A stretch of DNA of 64,000 nucleotides from Crocodylus rhombifer (Eukaryota > Chordata > Crocodylia > Crocodylidae): positions 496,001 to 560,000 of the forward strand of contig JAVSML010000040.1 of assembly GCA_038503035.1 (NCBI GenBank). The letters run 5' to 3'. The notes below the pieces were generated by a model. The model saw only the letters and a program-made list of their open reading frames with translations. It was not told the DNA's origin and did not search any database. A program made the translations under genes and the position numbers. The first letter of the stretch is position 1. Each line of letters begins with the position of its first letter. This document shows positions 43,662-55,960 of this stretch, piece by piece.

Positions 43662-44828
43662 AGTTCTTTCTGATGTCCAACCTAAATCTGCTATCAGCTT
43701 GTGGCCATTGTTTCTGGTTATTCCAAGGTGTGGCTCTGGGAAACAGGGCATCTCCCTGCTGCCCTCCCCTCTACCTCTGGTGAATTTATATACTGCCACA
43801 AGATTCCCCCTTCTCTTGCAGAGGCAAAAAAGGTCCAGGTCCCTCAGCCTTGGCCTTCCCTGCAGGCATCTAAACATATGAATGGCCCTCGTCTGGACCC
43901 TCTCAAGGTTGTCCATATCCTTTCTGAATTGCAGCACCCACAATTGGATGCAGTACTCTACCTGCATCCTAACCTGTGCCGCATAGAAAGGGAGCATCAC
44001 CTCCCTAGCAGGGGTGTGCAAAGCAGGCCCTATTCAATTTGGATTCAGATTCAGCCCAAATCAGGGACAATGATTCAATTAGTTGATTTAGATCACTGTC
44101 CCTGATTCGAGGCAGCTGAATCCGAATCCGAAGATTTGATGCTGATTCAGAGAAATGTTTTTTCTACATATCTTGAGGTACCAGGTGCAGCTCTTAAATG
44201 CTGTGATGCTGGAGCACATTGAGCATCCCACAGGTGCAGAGGGGCCCTCCATGTGCTCGGCAGCAAACCCAGAAGTGGACCAGATGTACTTCCAGTCTGC
44301 TTCTGGCTCTGCCAGGGAGTGCGCTTCCACCCCACCCTCTCTGTGCCTCCCTGGCTCAGAGATTGGCTTCAGGGGAACCCCGGGTGCCACCCCCCAGACC
44401 CAGGAGGCACCAAGTACTGAGCTGAGAGGGTGTGGGGGGCCCCCCCACGGGACCCGGAAGTGGACCGGAAGTGCTTCTGGTCCACTTCTGGGTCTGCTGC
44501 CAAGTGCGCTGGGGAGCCCCCCACGCTCCTGTGGGATGCTCCGTCTGCCCCAGCATCACAACATTCACAAGCCCCTGTTACCTAGAGGTATGTAGAAAAA
44601 ACGTTTAAAGCTGTCTCTATGTCCAAATCTCCAAATCTTTCTGAATCTCTCCATATTGGTTCGTAGGGTTCCAATTCGATTTGAAGAGATTAAAGGGTCT
44701 TCTGATTTGATTTGAATTCAGAGATTTGGCCACCAAATCAGGCCGAATCAAATCAGGGACTGAAGCTTTGCACAGCCCAACTCCCTGGACCTGTTCGTGA
44801 TGCACTTACTAATGCATGACAAAATCAA
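43662..44828 (-). mobile_element. CR1 3' fragment split by a hAT element
   Basis: A minus-strand CR1 C-terminal piece, with YAAQVRMQVEYCIQLWVLQF and ERVQTRAIHMFRCLQGRP. It is interrupted at 44000 by the hAT element at 44009-44780. It resumes at 44781 as CTCCCTGGACCTGTTCGTGA and continues to about 44828, including the GCACTTACTAATGCATGACA phrase known from the other copies. Removing the insert and one octamer restores the CR1 order. It lies tail to tail with the plus-strand CR1. Confidence 0.88.
44001..44788. mobile_element. hAT element nested in CR1, 8-bp TSD
   Basis: The 772-bp body at 44009-44780 begins CAGGGGTGTGCAAAGC. The reverse complement of its right end begins TTGGGCTGTGCAAAGC, which matches at 13 of 16 positions. 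The target octamer appears as CTCCCTAG (44001-44008) and CTCCCTGG (44781-44788). The second agrees with the intact CR1 sequence at this site in the 27.7-kb copy, which reads CTCCTTGG. GATTC/GAATC-rich subterminal sequence identifies the family of 18363 and 12233. The interior has tandem-like 'CGGAAGTG' and 'CTTCTGG' phrases. No transposase is present. Confidence 0.92.
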
Positions 44829-47800
44829 GCAGTGAATCAGTCAATAACCCATGGTACATCCCAGTGCACTTCAAAATCTGCAAAACTGCAATTTCAAAAT
44901 AGGTCCCTACCCATAATGTACATTGGGAAGCTGGGTATAGTATTAGAGAATACATGTAAGTATTTGTGCCTTCATTCCAGTCAGGGGGTCTGTGCTTCAC
45001 TTCATGTATGTGCAATAGTACTTACATGTATCAATGGGGATGATTGGCTTCCACTGGGCCCAGTATTTAGTTACTAATTATTCAGGGTGTTACAGGTTGT
45101 TTCCATTGAAGGGAGAGCATAAAGTTGCATATTTCTGTTTCTATACAGAAGCGTATACACATCCAGTTTCTCTGAACGCAGTGGGATTCAAACAGGAGAC
45201 TATTGTAAATCTCTGCTTCCAGCCAAAATTCTTCCCAAGGAGTGCTCTCTTAAGAAATATTTTACTTGCTGTCCTTTGCTTTTGTTGTCTTTTTTGTGGT
45301 TCTGGCCATGTTTGGACACAGACATGCACACAAATGCTTCAAGCAAAACAATACTCAGCACTCTGGATTTGCATTCAGCCCTCCATCAATCTTAGGTCAG
45401 TTATCCACTGACTGCGTTTAGTTTAGTGGCTTGTACTGAATCATTTCTCTTAAACCAAAATGCACCTAACTACTTTGTTCTTTTATGTTTGAAGAACAGG
45501 CAGTTATGCCCAGCAACTTCAATGAGGTTTCACTCAGTCCCTTGCATAACAGCATTTAAAAAGTTCTGCTTACTTTATGCTGGTTGACTGCACTTATTTA
45601 CAGGCAGTGGTTTCAACCTCTGGAAAAATAAAATAAGTGCAATAACTCAATTGTCCTCCACCCTTCTGTAAAAAAAAGCCTACCCACAAAAGTAGGGAAG
45701 TTAATTGGATTAAGCTCTGAACTGAATGCAAGTTCAAGACCTAATTAAGTCCACCAGTTTCCACTGAGTGTTTCCACTGGGTTCCTAACTGGATTCTTTG
45801 CAAAACTGTATTTTTAAAAATAAGTCACCACAGTCCTGTTACTTTCCTAATAAGTTTCAAAAAGCTTATCATCTTATGACCATTCTCATTTGACATGCAT
45901 CTGCCTAGGTTGTATCATGTACAAAGTTGCAGGAAAAAATGTCCTCTGGAACATGGCCATGGGCAAAAAGGCAAATCTAAAAAATATGCCTGTTCTGAAT
46001 CAGGACAAGCCAAGCCTTCCAAATATTTCCCATTTAAAAGCCAGGGGGAGTAATATCCCCAAATGGGCAACCAACTGATGGTCAGGACACTCGAAGATGT
46101 GGGAAAACTGAGTTCATATTTCTACTGTGTCTAATTAAGGCCAGGGACTTAAGCCTGGTTTTTTCACATCTCAGCAGAATGTCCTGATCACCAGGGTATT
46201 CTGGTGTGAGCTGGGTTGTCATGCCCTTCTTCCCCCCTTCTTTTGTAATCAAAGAACTGCAGCAGAAGTGTCAGACTCCAAGAAAACTTTTGGGTTTGGA
46301 GGAATCAGCATTTTCATATAGGGAAAAGTTTTACCAGAAACTTCTGGACCAGCTCTATTTCGGACTTATTTGATGTGCCCATCTGAGAAATAGCAGACAA
46401 AGTACCAAAGTTCATTAATTGTTATGGAATTGCACCTGCAACTGCTAGTCAAATCTTGGCCTTCTTTACTGGTTCTGCAAATAAAGGTGGCAGGATTTGA
46501 CCTATTTTTCCTCACTGAGAATGAAACTCAGCCCTGTCTGAGAAGCCAGCATCAGGTCTATGTCCCACTTAAACCCTATTTCAGGACAGAATTAGAACAA
46601 ATAATACATTATAATATGCTCCGTTAAGCAGTTTCAGCTAATCAGCTACCTATTCCAAGTCTCTTAGGAGGCCCAGAAAGTCAAGGCATTTTTGGTTAGT
46701 ATGCTGAAACGCTTGAATACAGAGCTGAGATTTCTAAGTATAAAGAGTATAATCAAAGTTGAAGGTTAAAAGAAAAGAAGAAAATGCAGAAAATAGAGTA
46801 GTAAACACTGTCAACAACAAATGTACAGGTATACATTTAACCTAGGATCTTAACACTTACCAGTAACAAATCAATTCACACTAACCAAAACCTTACTAAT
46901 TTAGCACTTCTATAAGCTTACCCTAATTATTAAAATAATAATAGAGTCACTTGTCCAGGCTAACACAGAACTACGGATATGTAATATACTTATTAATTTG
47001 CCAATCAAATTTTATATTGGAGTCTAATTATGGGGCTGAATGTGATAGATTAACCAGGCACAACTCTAAAGTTAGAATTTAAGAGACAGATTTTCAAAAG
47101 AACTGAACTCCCACTGGGAACAATTTAAGATAGAGATACCTTACATCTTCTGAAAAAAAATCCACCGCATTATTCTCATTATTTGAAACATTTCTGGTTA
47201 CAATTCCCTTGGCAATGGAACTTCCTTGAACTGAAGGTGTCTGGAATGTTTTAGATAGAAACTATACATAGAATTAAAGCTATTTTAATCCACACACTTT
47301 GATATAAGACCGCTTTCTATAAATGGTCTTTACTTCCATAATACTTCCTGAGTGCAACAACTTAAAGCGATTAACACCATAGATTTCATACCAATGGGAA
47401 GTTAAAACTAGAGCCAGTTGGGAATTTTCTGCTTACATTTTGTCACTGGGAAATGTCCATTTTTCAGATATTTTTGTGAGAATTTTCCATTTCTGACTAG
47501 ACTTTCTTAGGGAAATTACTCCCAGCTCTAGAATGGATATCAAAAATAAATAATCCAATATAAAAATATATATTTGGGGGGTTTAGAAGATTCCCTAATA
47601 GATAACCAATAGATTCAGATGAGGGTCTAGGATCTGGTCTCTTATATTTCAAGCTGAATACCCTTACCACTGGAACTTATGGCTACTCTAAGGGAAACTA
47701 GTGTGAGCTCTCTCCTCTCTGAAAATCCTTAAAAGACCTTAGATTCATCCTGATACATTCAGAAATTTGGAAAATTTCAATGGGATATAAAAAAGGTTTT

Positions 47801-48264
47801 GCTCACCTCTACTTCCAGCGTTTCACAAGTGATCAGAGCTTGTGGTGAGGTTTTCTGGCTAGCTGTTTCTCAACATACGAGCTCATTTTTTGAGAAATAC
47901 AGAAAAAAAGGGTTTGTTCATCAAATTAGGAATGCACTGTATCAGCTTTTCAGATGTTATTGCTGCTCGGCGCAGTATTCAATCCATGCTTTGGTACCGT
48001 AATCACACTTTAACAGAGCCCTTCCCCCTAGATGGATACTACAAAAACAGCCAGCAGATAGAGGCCAACATCTAACACGCCTTTACTAATATAAGCAGTG
48101 TCAGTCAAGACAGAGGTACTACTCACTTTTGTACATGAAAAAGGCCTCATCCTGTGTGACTACTTCTCAACTGAATATTTACTTGTATCACTCTTCACCC
48201 CATATTGAAGATTCACCCCCAAATAATAGACATTCAAGGTTTTTGTGGAGGATTTTACATTCAA
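44829..48264. other. Unique DNA, no gene seen
   Basis: More than 3 kb of AT-rich DNA. The short frames have no acceptor or donor support. No repeats are confirmed. Confidence 0.45.
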
Positions 48265-48295
<31 letters not shown>

Positions 48296-48309
48296 TGTGT
48301 GTGTGTGTT
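48265..48309. repeat. (GT)n microsatellite
   Basis: About 22 GT dinucleotides with a single GTAT interruption. Confidence 0.97.
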
Positions 48310-49560
48310 TAACTTCTTCCTCACCCCTTGGTTTTCAAATGCAAATGTTTCCAAACCTTCTAAGTGCACATAGCCTTTTGAAAGGGAGGGAAATGCAGTT
48401 GCATCTCATTTTCTCCTTTCACCTGTATGCAAATGAAGAAACAGTCTTGCAACACGAAGCGACATCTGCTGGGAGAACTTCTTACTGGATTTTGTCAGTG
48501 AACAAACGTATTCTGCCTGGGTAGGCAGAGGAGGCTTCTTGTCATCATTTTCATGATCATATTGCACTGGAGTCAGGACTAGACTAAAAAAAACAACCCT
48601 GTGCTTAATTAAATTAATGAGAATGTGCTGAGCCCAAACCTACTCTGCATGGAGTTATCACTAGTATGCAAGAAAACAACAGAACGAGAAAAGGTGTTCC
48701 AAGCTGTTATAAAACATGTTAGAAACTGGCAATTAACTCCAGTGTCAGAATTTTGATGGATGATTTCTGGACATCTGATTTTTTTGTGGCACTGGTAATC
48801 GGTTGCATCTGAAATTCTCCCTTACTCCCCCTAAAAAGGCATGATAAATAATGAATCACACCAATACAGTGCAGCTCATTATTATTTTCTTCTTTCAAAA
48901 CCATAAATTTAGAGGCAATGCTACAGGTCACTGGCTTTGTTTGCTTTCCATGTTCAGCAGGGCCCTGCAAGCTTCATTAAATGTTTTGAATAGTTATATT
49001 TCTATGTCTGATTGTAAGTTCTTACTGTCTCATGGCTGCACAGTAACAGTTTACTGTAATGTCAGATTCATTAAGAAATGAGTCACCAACTGGCTGGGAT
49101 TTCTGTGCACACAAATGATGTAGAAAGCGGTTTTACACTTTATTAAAAATTGTTAACATATGAGATACAAAATATGGTCAGAAGCAGTGATCCCAAAGCT
49201 GGAACTACTGTACTTAGGAAGCAAAATGGGAGACACAAACAGACACTAGACTGGTATTATATCAGCATCACATTACAAATATCATTTTCCACTGGCATAA
49301 TCTGAGGAAGCTTGAAGGCCACTAATAAAATGCCTCCTAGATTTTTCCCTGATGGAGTGCTATCATTTGGATGCAGTTATAGCAGAAAAAAAAACTGGTT
49401 AAGTACTGGCATAAACTCCTCTCCCTCTTCTGGATGTTGAGAAATAATTTCCTCTTTCTCCTGTGTTTCAGTCTGCTTTGAAGGATAGAAGACTGTCTCT
49501 ACTGAGAACACTTTTAATAGCAGATTTCTACACAAAGACTAGACAGGGAAATACTGAATG
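48310..49560. other. Unique DNA with octamer motifs
   Basis: The octamer ATGCAAAT (POU-factor core) occurs in plus orientation at about 48340 and again at about 48427. The block from about 48370 to 48700 has mixed composition and could be regulatory. No coding sequence or transposon end is seen. Confidence 0.35.
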
Positions 49561-50134
49561 CTCTATATCAGGGATGCTCAACCTCTGGCCCGTAGGCCAA
49601 ATGTGGCCTGCAGAACCATTGCATCTGGCCACAGGTCTGGAAAGTTGGCACCAGTGGGGACCAGTGGCCCTTAATAAGGCCACCTTCCCTCCTGCCAAAT
49701 CCCTGCATGGCCAGTCAGAGCCAAACTATGCCCCCACTGCCACAACAAGGCTAAGCCATGCCTCAGCAGCTTCTGCATTGTGGCTGGGCCACACCCCCTT
49801 CCCTCCCTGTGGGGCTGGGTTGAGGCCTGGCCAGGCCTGCTTCCCCCTCCCATAGGGGTTGGGCTGGGCTGGGCCATGCCTCTTTCCCTCCCCATATGGG
49901 TGAGTCACTTCCCCTTCCCACTCACTGGGGCTGGGTCATGCCCCCTTCCTTCTCTGTAGGACTGGGTCAAGCTCCTTTCCCTTGCAGGGCTGCACTGGGG
50001 CTGACCTGCCCCCTGCCCTCTGCCCCCCATTCTCCTCCACACAGCCAGGTGGTGCCCACCTGGGCACTGGATCAGGAACATCAGCTGCCAATCCAGCCTG
50101 CTGGGCAAAAAGGTTGAGTACCACTGTTCTATAT
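49561..50134. mobile_element. hAT-type element with 8-bp TSD
   Basis: The 558-bp body (49569-50126) begins CAGGGATGCTCAACCTCTGG. The reversed right end begins CAGTGGTACTCAACCTTTTT. The flanking octamers CTCTATAT and TTCTATAT agree at seven of eight bases. The subterminal GGCCCGTAGGCC and GTGGCCTGCAG phrases are typical of a common vertebrate hAT family. The interior is C-rich with repeated GGGCTGGG(T/C)CA(T/C)GCC units, and the proline-rich frames there are not genes. Confidence 0.9.
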
Positions 50135-50530
50135 ATTCCTGTGCCTCTACCTTTTTCCGCTTTTAGGAAATGTAGTCAGTTTCTAGTTGTGAATTACTCT
50201 ACTTTAAGGTACAATACTGCCATTGGGCTAGGAAGAGATTTACACTAGGGCAACTGATAGCTGAATTTGGCTCATAATTGTTAATGAGTTCAAGGAAATG
50301 AGGCATGGTACAGAATCAGGAAACAAGAGTCAATAATATGTGCTGCTATAAATTATGAACATTTTTAGCAATGTGTCATGTTTTATTGGTACCAAAAAAA
50401 AAAACAACCACCAGAAAAATTTGCTGGAACTACAAGATCAGAATAAAAAGACAGCTAACACTATAAGATACATCAGCAATCTCTTACAGCCAGAAATGAC
50501 TGTCTTCTGTAATTGCTTTATCTGAGGGTC
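50135..50530. other. Unique DNA
   Basis: AT-rich with an A-run near 50394. Nothing else is recognised. Confidence 0.45.
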
Positions 50531-51340
50531 TAAAAATGATTAACGAGGCAGATCTGGGTTCAACAGACTCTGTTGCAACTTAGGCACATTTTTTGTGTGG
50601 TGTTAGTGGCTCTGGATTCTTGATTCTGTCCATGATACCTGTTTCTGCCACTCCTACTTTCCATCTCCTGTTGTTGTTGTAAGGTTAAAATTACTGCGAT
50701 CCTTGCAGCAGACTCTTCCTCCATTTGGGGCAGTCCTGGGTGATAGTCTCTCATGAATTGAAGTCCATGTTCCTTTTTTTAAAGTTGGCTTTGGGGATAT
50801 CCTTGAAGTGCTTTATCTACCCTCCTCTTGACCATATGCCTTAACTGACCTGGGAAAATAAAGCTTTCTTTCAGAATCTGGTTGGACATCCCGATGAGTT
50901 GGCCAGCACAGCCAAGTTGCTGTCAGATGATTAGCACCTAGATGCTCATGGTGTTTGCTTGTGAGAGGATGCTAACATTGGTGTGTCTGTCTACCCACTG
51001 GATTCGAAGGATCTTCCACAGGCTGCATTGATAGTACTTCTCCAACGAGTTGAGGTGTCTCTTGTACATTGTCCGTGTCTCAGCTCCATACAGTAAAGGA
51101 AGGGATCACAACTGCTTGAGAAGCCATGAGCTTGATTTTGGATCTGATGTCACAATGTTCCAGTACCCATTTCCTCAGGGGTCCGAAGGCTGCATTTTCA
51201 CTTTTAAGCTGATGTTGGATTTCTTTGTCAATGTCAGCCTTCTGCGAGACACGGCTTCCGAGATCCGGGAAACACTGAACTTTCTCCAGAGATAGGATAT
51301 GTACATGTAGGTGCAAACTGTTTTTGGAGAATTGCAAAAC
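50531..51340 (-). mobile_element. Degenerate non-CR1 LINE, C-terminal part
   Basis: On the minus strand the frames match the C-terminal half of a non-LTR RT protein, broken by several stops. CFPDLGSRVSQKADIDKEIQ and AAFGPLRKWVLEHCDIRSKI come first (51080-51337). MASQAVVIPSFTVW is the thumb region. LRIQWVDRHTN follows, then a decayed LRWAGHVVRM-type region (about 50890-51000). QKMCLSCNRVC at the end (about 50560-50590) is the remnant of a cysteine zinc-knuckle. The family differs from CR1. The LINE clade could not be settled from this piece. The RT catalytic core and endonuclease are missing. Confidence 0.75.
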
Positions 51341-53268
51341 TCTTTGGGAAGTGCTAGTAAGTTCAGCATCACAACCTAGTGAATAGCATTATTTAGGTCG
51401 TGTAGGAAGGGAAACTGAAGCCCAGATTAAATAACTTTCTAAAGGTTACATAGCAAATCAGTGGCAGAATTGGTAGGAGTCTTCATTCATAGTAACCAAC
51501 ACATGGGAATATGAACTGAGACTACAGCCTATTTACAAAATTCCTGTCTACCAAACATAAAAAAAAGCTGGTTTGAGATTTTAAGAGTCCTCTTTTTTTT
51601 TTTTTGCATTAATTAATGCAGTCCAAAATTACAGCAGATATGGGACAAAGTTTAAGGTACAAATAAATGTATATGCTTTTAATACATTATTAAAGCGAAG
51701 CACCTTCATATAATAGTGTAATGCAGTTTTTGAAATACTAGAATGGTTGAAATAGGTTTGTAGAAAGGATTCATTAAGAAAAAATTTGACCATTCCACCT
51801 GAAGCCTATAAAAATTCAGTAGAAACCTCTTCAAATTAAAATTTTCGTCTTGAGCATATCCTGTCTAATTATGTTTAGTATTATCCTCCCTAAGGAATAC
51901 TGGTTCATCTGTGCTATTAAGGGAGAGAGTAGGGGGGAAAAACTCCAGAGGCTATGGACCAGATACCCATATAAATACTGGTACTGATACTGGTATAAAT
52001 CTGTATAATTCCATGGAGGCAAAAGGAGCTATTTTAATTTATAGCACCTGTGGATCTGGTATGAACACATTAATATACACGTAGATGAATGCACAGATAG
52101 TTGTTTAAACACGAAGAGCCAAATTAAGTTTCACCAGAGAAAAATATAATATAATGGAGTTATATAAGCAGAGATTCTGACCCCAAAACTCGAATGTAAG
52201 TTGAAGTTTATAAAGGCAGCACAGCTGTGTTGAACTTTCTCATTTTTCACTTTCTAGAACTGAAAATAAATGTAAGAAGCAGAAGTGCTCTAATTTGACA
52301 TTTGGATTTAAAAATCCAGAGTGTAGCCAACTAATGTCTAAGCACTTTTTGTGCTTGAGCATTTAGGCAAACAAAGATACAATAATTACAACCATACTAT
52401 GTGCAGATTACGTGTTCATTGTGCACTAGTGAATAAAGTTATGAGGCACGTTTGGTTACTTCTGAGTTAAGAATTTCCCTTTTGGTTTTTTTTATAACCA
52501 AACGTTCTTAAAGTGCTCACGATAATGGAGAACTTGCAACAACATGTAGATTTAGATTTAGATTATGATTTCCAAACAGGTGTAGAGGGATTGCTTGCTA
52601 ATCAAAATTTCAGACAAAGCCAGTTCTTTTCACTTCTGTACAGGATTCTGTACAGGATTTTATATTGCCTTTATCACCACAAAAGCAGAATACCTTTCAG
52701 TAGTGCATTAAGTAACTAACTGTTACCATTAGCTAAGAAACACACAGGTAGATTCTGTGTGAAGTTAAAACGCTAGTCCTTCAGAACCACCTGCATTTTA
52801 TAAGAACAGTTGCTTTGCAAAATAAGAGGGCAGGAGACACTAGTAAAAAGGAGGAAAAGCAGCCTAAGACAGAGGTTGACAATGTGACCTCACACCAACT
52901 AACCACACACACCAGCAACTAATTAGATATTAAAGCCATTTAAGTCTCCAGGAGAAGGGATGGGAATGGCTATGACAAAAAGGAGAAGGGAAAGGAACAG
53001 CAGACGAACAGGGAATTCACATAAAAAGCCAGCAAACTAGTAAGTCCGAGGAAATTAATCCTAGCCAAATCACCTTTAGTTTAATCTGAAATCCTGCCCT
53101 TCTCCACAGGGTAGTACATCTTATGTACTACACAGGATGCATAAGCCCAGAACTCTCTTCTAAAGGTAAGTTCCTAAACCCTTCCTACCAAAAAAATGGA
53201 ACAGCTGGCACTCGTAATTTTTTTTTAACCACAGCCCTGGAAAGCCTTGGAATGCCCCTATTTTATCC
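51341..53268. other. Unique AT-rich DNA
   Basis: Nearly 2 kb without recognised repeats except a T-run near 51591-51605. The frame at 52513 lacks support. Confidence 0.45.
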
Positions 53269-53508
53269 TGTAGTTCAGGGATTTTCAAACTTTTTTGGTC
53301 AGGGTACCCCCGGCGGCTGGTCAAGTAGTGGGAAGTCCCCCAGCAGATGGTCGACCTGGTGGGGAGGATGGTCAGTGAAACCAGAAGTACCACTGGCAAA
53401 ACCGGAAGTGCTGACAGCTTCTCCACGCCACTGCTGTGTACCTCCTGGGGCTTTCCAAAGTACCCCCAGGGGAATGCATATCCCTGGTTGAAAACCCATG
53501 CTGTAGTT
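53269..53508. mobile_element. hAT-type MITE with exact 8-bp TSD
   Basis: The 224-bp body (53277-53500) is flanked by exact copies of CTGTAGTT (53269-53276 and 53501-53508). The left end is CAGGGATTTTCAAACTTTTT, and the reversed right end begins CATGGGTTTTCAACCAGGG. The phrase CCCCCAGGGGAATGCATATC near the right end also occurs in the composite repeat at 12.9 kb, so the two are related. Confidence 0.92.
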
Positions 53509-54350
53509 CAATGCAGACACCATTCATTCCACAAAATGGGTGGCTAGGGCAAGTTTAAACTGCATCACTTTGAGGAGATTCCAGTCCAGCTGACAAGCTC
53601 TGAAACCATCCAGCAAAGTCTAGCTATGTCACTTGAGGAACATGTTGCAGCAGCAGGCAAGGCTGCCTGTGCCTGGCGCTGGAGCCCAGCTGCATGCAGC
53701 TCTGTATCAAGTGCATGGGGCTTCCCTCTCATGTTGCACGAGTGCATGGGCTGCTTGTGCACAGCAGGGAGTGCTGGCAATCAAGATGGCCTGGCAGGGG
53801 CTGCGCTCCTCAACACGATGCTCAGCACTGGATGGAGCCACATGCCACCAAGCTGCAGTGCCAGGCACAAGCACCCCAAGTGCCCCCACCTGCTGCTGCT
53901 GTCTGCTGGGGCTGTGCACCATGGGGGGAGTGTGGTGGTGGAGTCCCCACACATCCCCACCCTCCCTTGCACCCACCCCCCACCCCCCTGGGCTCAGACT
54001 CTGTGCTGCCACCAGCCCCAGCCCCTGCCCAGCTGCAGCTCCGCCCCCACCACCACCACTTCCCTACCTGCTGCTCAGAGTAAGCAGGATGTGGGGGAAG
54101 CTGAGCAGGTCCTTGGTGGCTGCAGCAGCCCTGCCCGGAAGCTGCCTGCTGGCCAGGCCAGGCCCTTCCACCCACGAGGGTGGGAGAGAGGCAGAATAGG
54201 GTATAGTGGGAGCATGTGTACACATGAGTACCTCGCTCCCATCCTCATGGGCAGAAGGGCTGGGCAGTGTACAATTTGTTGGTGGGTGCTGCAGACTGGA
54301 TGAAAGTCCCTGGCAGCCAGATGTGGCCTGCAGGCCATATTTTACCTGTT
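53509..54350. mobile_element. GC-rich repeat with one hAT-like right end
   Basis: The right boundary reads GGCCTGCAGGCCATATTTTA, then CCTGTTCTG. Reversed it begins CAGAACAGGTAAAATATGG and continues with GGCC-rich subterminal sequence, like a common hAT family. The interior (about 53620-54330) is GC-rich, and its overlapping open frames on both strands are compositional. A left end and target duplication were not found. Confidence 0.45.
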
Positions 54351-54351
54351 C

Positions 54352-54860
54352 TGTACTAATGCATCCCAGCCTGCCATTAGCTTTCTTCACAACAAGGACA
54401 CACTGTTGGCTCATATTCAGCTTATTCACTGTCCTTTTTTGCAAAGATGCCGCTTAGCCAGTCAGTCCCCAGTCTGTACCAGTGTATGTGATTGGTCTGT
54501 CCTAAGTGCAAGACTTTGTATTTGTCCCTATTGAAACTCATGAGGTTTTTTTAGTCCAATCCTTCATTTGTCCAGGTCTCTCTGAATCCTAGCCCTACCC
54601 TCCAGTGTACTGACTACTCCCCCTAGCTTGATGTCATCCATAAGCTTGCTGAGGGCATGCTGCATCCCACCTTCCAGGTCACTGCAGATTAATGAAGATA
54701 TTGAACAAAACAGGCCCCAGGACCAACCCCTGGGGCACTCCAATTGTTACTGGCTGCCAACTAGATATGAAGCCATTGATTACTACCCTTTGAGACCCAC
54801 AATCCAGCCAGTATTCTATCACTTTGCAGTCCGTTCATCCAACCAATACTTCCATAGCCA
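54352..54860 (-). mobile_element. Older CR1 fragment (RT region)
   Basis: The minus strand encodes decayed CR1 RT C-terminal sequence. The plus strand contains the reverse complements of conserved blocks: TTAATGAAGATATTGAACAA (NIFI region), CCCTGGGGCACTCCA (VPQG region), TAGCTTGATGTCATCCATAA (ADD region, with the catalytic box altered) and TTTGTCCAGGTCTCTCTGAA. Both ends are missing. Divergence is greater than in the 27-kb copy, so it is an older subfamily. Confidence 0.85.
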
Positions 54861-54957
54861 GTTTGTGAGAATTCGAGCAGTGGCAGTACTGCCAACCCAC
54901 CCTTCTGCCAAAATCCCAAGTCCCATGGGGTGGGTCTGATCTGGGCCATAGCCCTCC

Positions 54958-55646
54958 CCCTACACCAGAGGTGTATGCCATTTTGCTTGGCACATCACCA
55001 CCAGCCTGGGCTCTAGGCAGCTGCTGCCAGCCACGAAGCCCAGGCTGCTCCCAGCAGGCAGCTGGGCAGCTGCAAGCCCTGCTGCAAGCGGACCAGGCTC
55101 CACAGTTGGCAGCAGCTACCCAAAGCCTGGACCAGTTGCAGCTAGGAGGCTGCAAACATCTGCTCCGGCATTAGCTCCAAACTAGCGAGTGCGTGTGCGC
55201 CTCAAAGTGGATGGTGGGGGAGCAGCCTGAGGCAGCACAACCCCGCTCTCTCCCCCACTGCCAACACACAGCTGAAGACTGGGCTCTGGGCAGCTGTTTG
55301 TAGCCAGCCTGGGCTCTGGGCAGCTGCAGCAGGAGGCAGGCAGGCTGCAAACAGCTGTGCTGGGCTCCACAGCCCCAGCATCAGCTCCATGCTGGTGGCA
55401 ATGGCACGTGTACCTCAGAGTGGACAGCAGAAGGGCTGTGCTGCCTCAGGCCCTATCCCCACCATCCACTCAGAGGTGCGCATGCACCCACCAGTGTGGA
55501 GCTGATGCCAGAGCCCAGAGCATCTGTTTGCAGCCTCTGTCTGGTTCTGTGTGTCTGTGTGCACACGTGTCTGATTCTGGATGCATGTGTGCATGTGTCT
55601 GTTCTGGGTGTGTTCTAGTTCTCTGTGTTTGTGCATGTGGTTCTGT

Positions 55647-55682
<36 letters not shown>

Positions 55683-55960
55683 TTCTCTCTCAGCTCTCCT
55701 TTTTCTTTCTCTTTCTCTCTCTCTCCTCTTTTTCTTATTTATCTCTTTCTTCTCTCTCATTGCAACATGCTCAACAAAAAAGGAATACACAACAACAAAG
55801 GCAACATTTATGATTATTAAATATACTAATATGCAGTGCATCTTGCCATGTAAACCCTGCCCTCATTTTATTTTTCTGGCATGCCAGCACTCTTCCAAGG
55901 TAGACATTGTGGTTTTTTCGGCACTCCAGCCAAAAAACATTGCCTACCCCTGCCCTACAC
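54958..55960. mobile_element. 987-bp hAT element with exact 8-bp TSD
   Basis: CCCTACAC occurs exactly at 54958-54965 and 55953-55960. The body begins CAGAGGTGTATGCCATTTTG, and the reversed right end begins CAGGGGTAGGCAATGTTTTT. The interior holds direct repeats of a TGGGCTCTGGGCAGCTG phrase (about 55276 and 55311), a long GT microsatellite (55644-55681) and a CT-rich tract (55682-55760). It has no transposase. It is the longest uninterrupted element of this type in the window. Confidence 0.92.
55644..55681. repeat. (GT)n microsatellite followed by CT-rich tract
   Basis: About 18 GT units, then pyrimidine-rich TCTCTC/TTTCTT sequence to about 55760. It lies inside the hAT element at 54966-55952. 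Confidence 0.95.

Noticed and set aside
48129..48524. 131-codon frame
   Set aside because: Its Cys-Val run is the GT microsatellite, and no other support exists.
53626..54303. 225-codon plus-strand open frame and overlapping frames on both strands
   Set aside because: The sequence is GC-rich and stop-poor in most frames. The peptide is Cys/Pro/Ser-rich without known motifs and lies within a hAT-like repeat.
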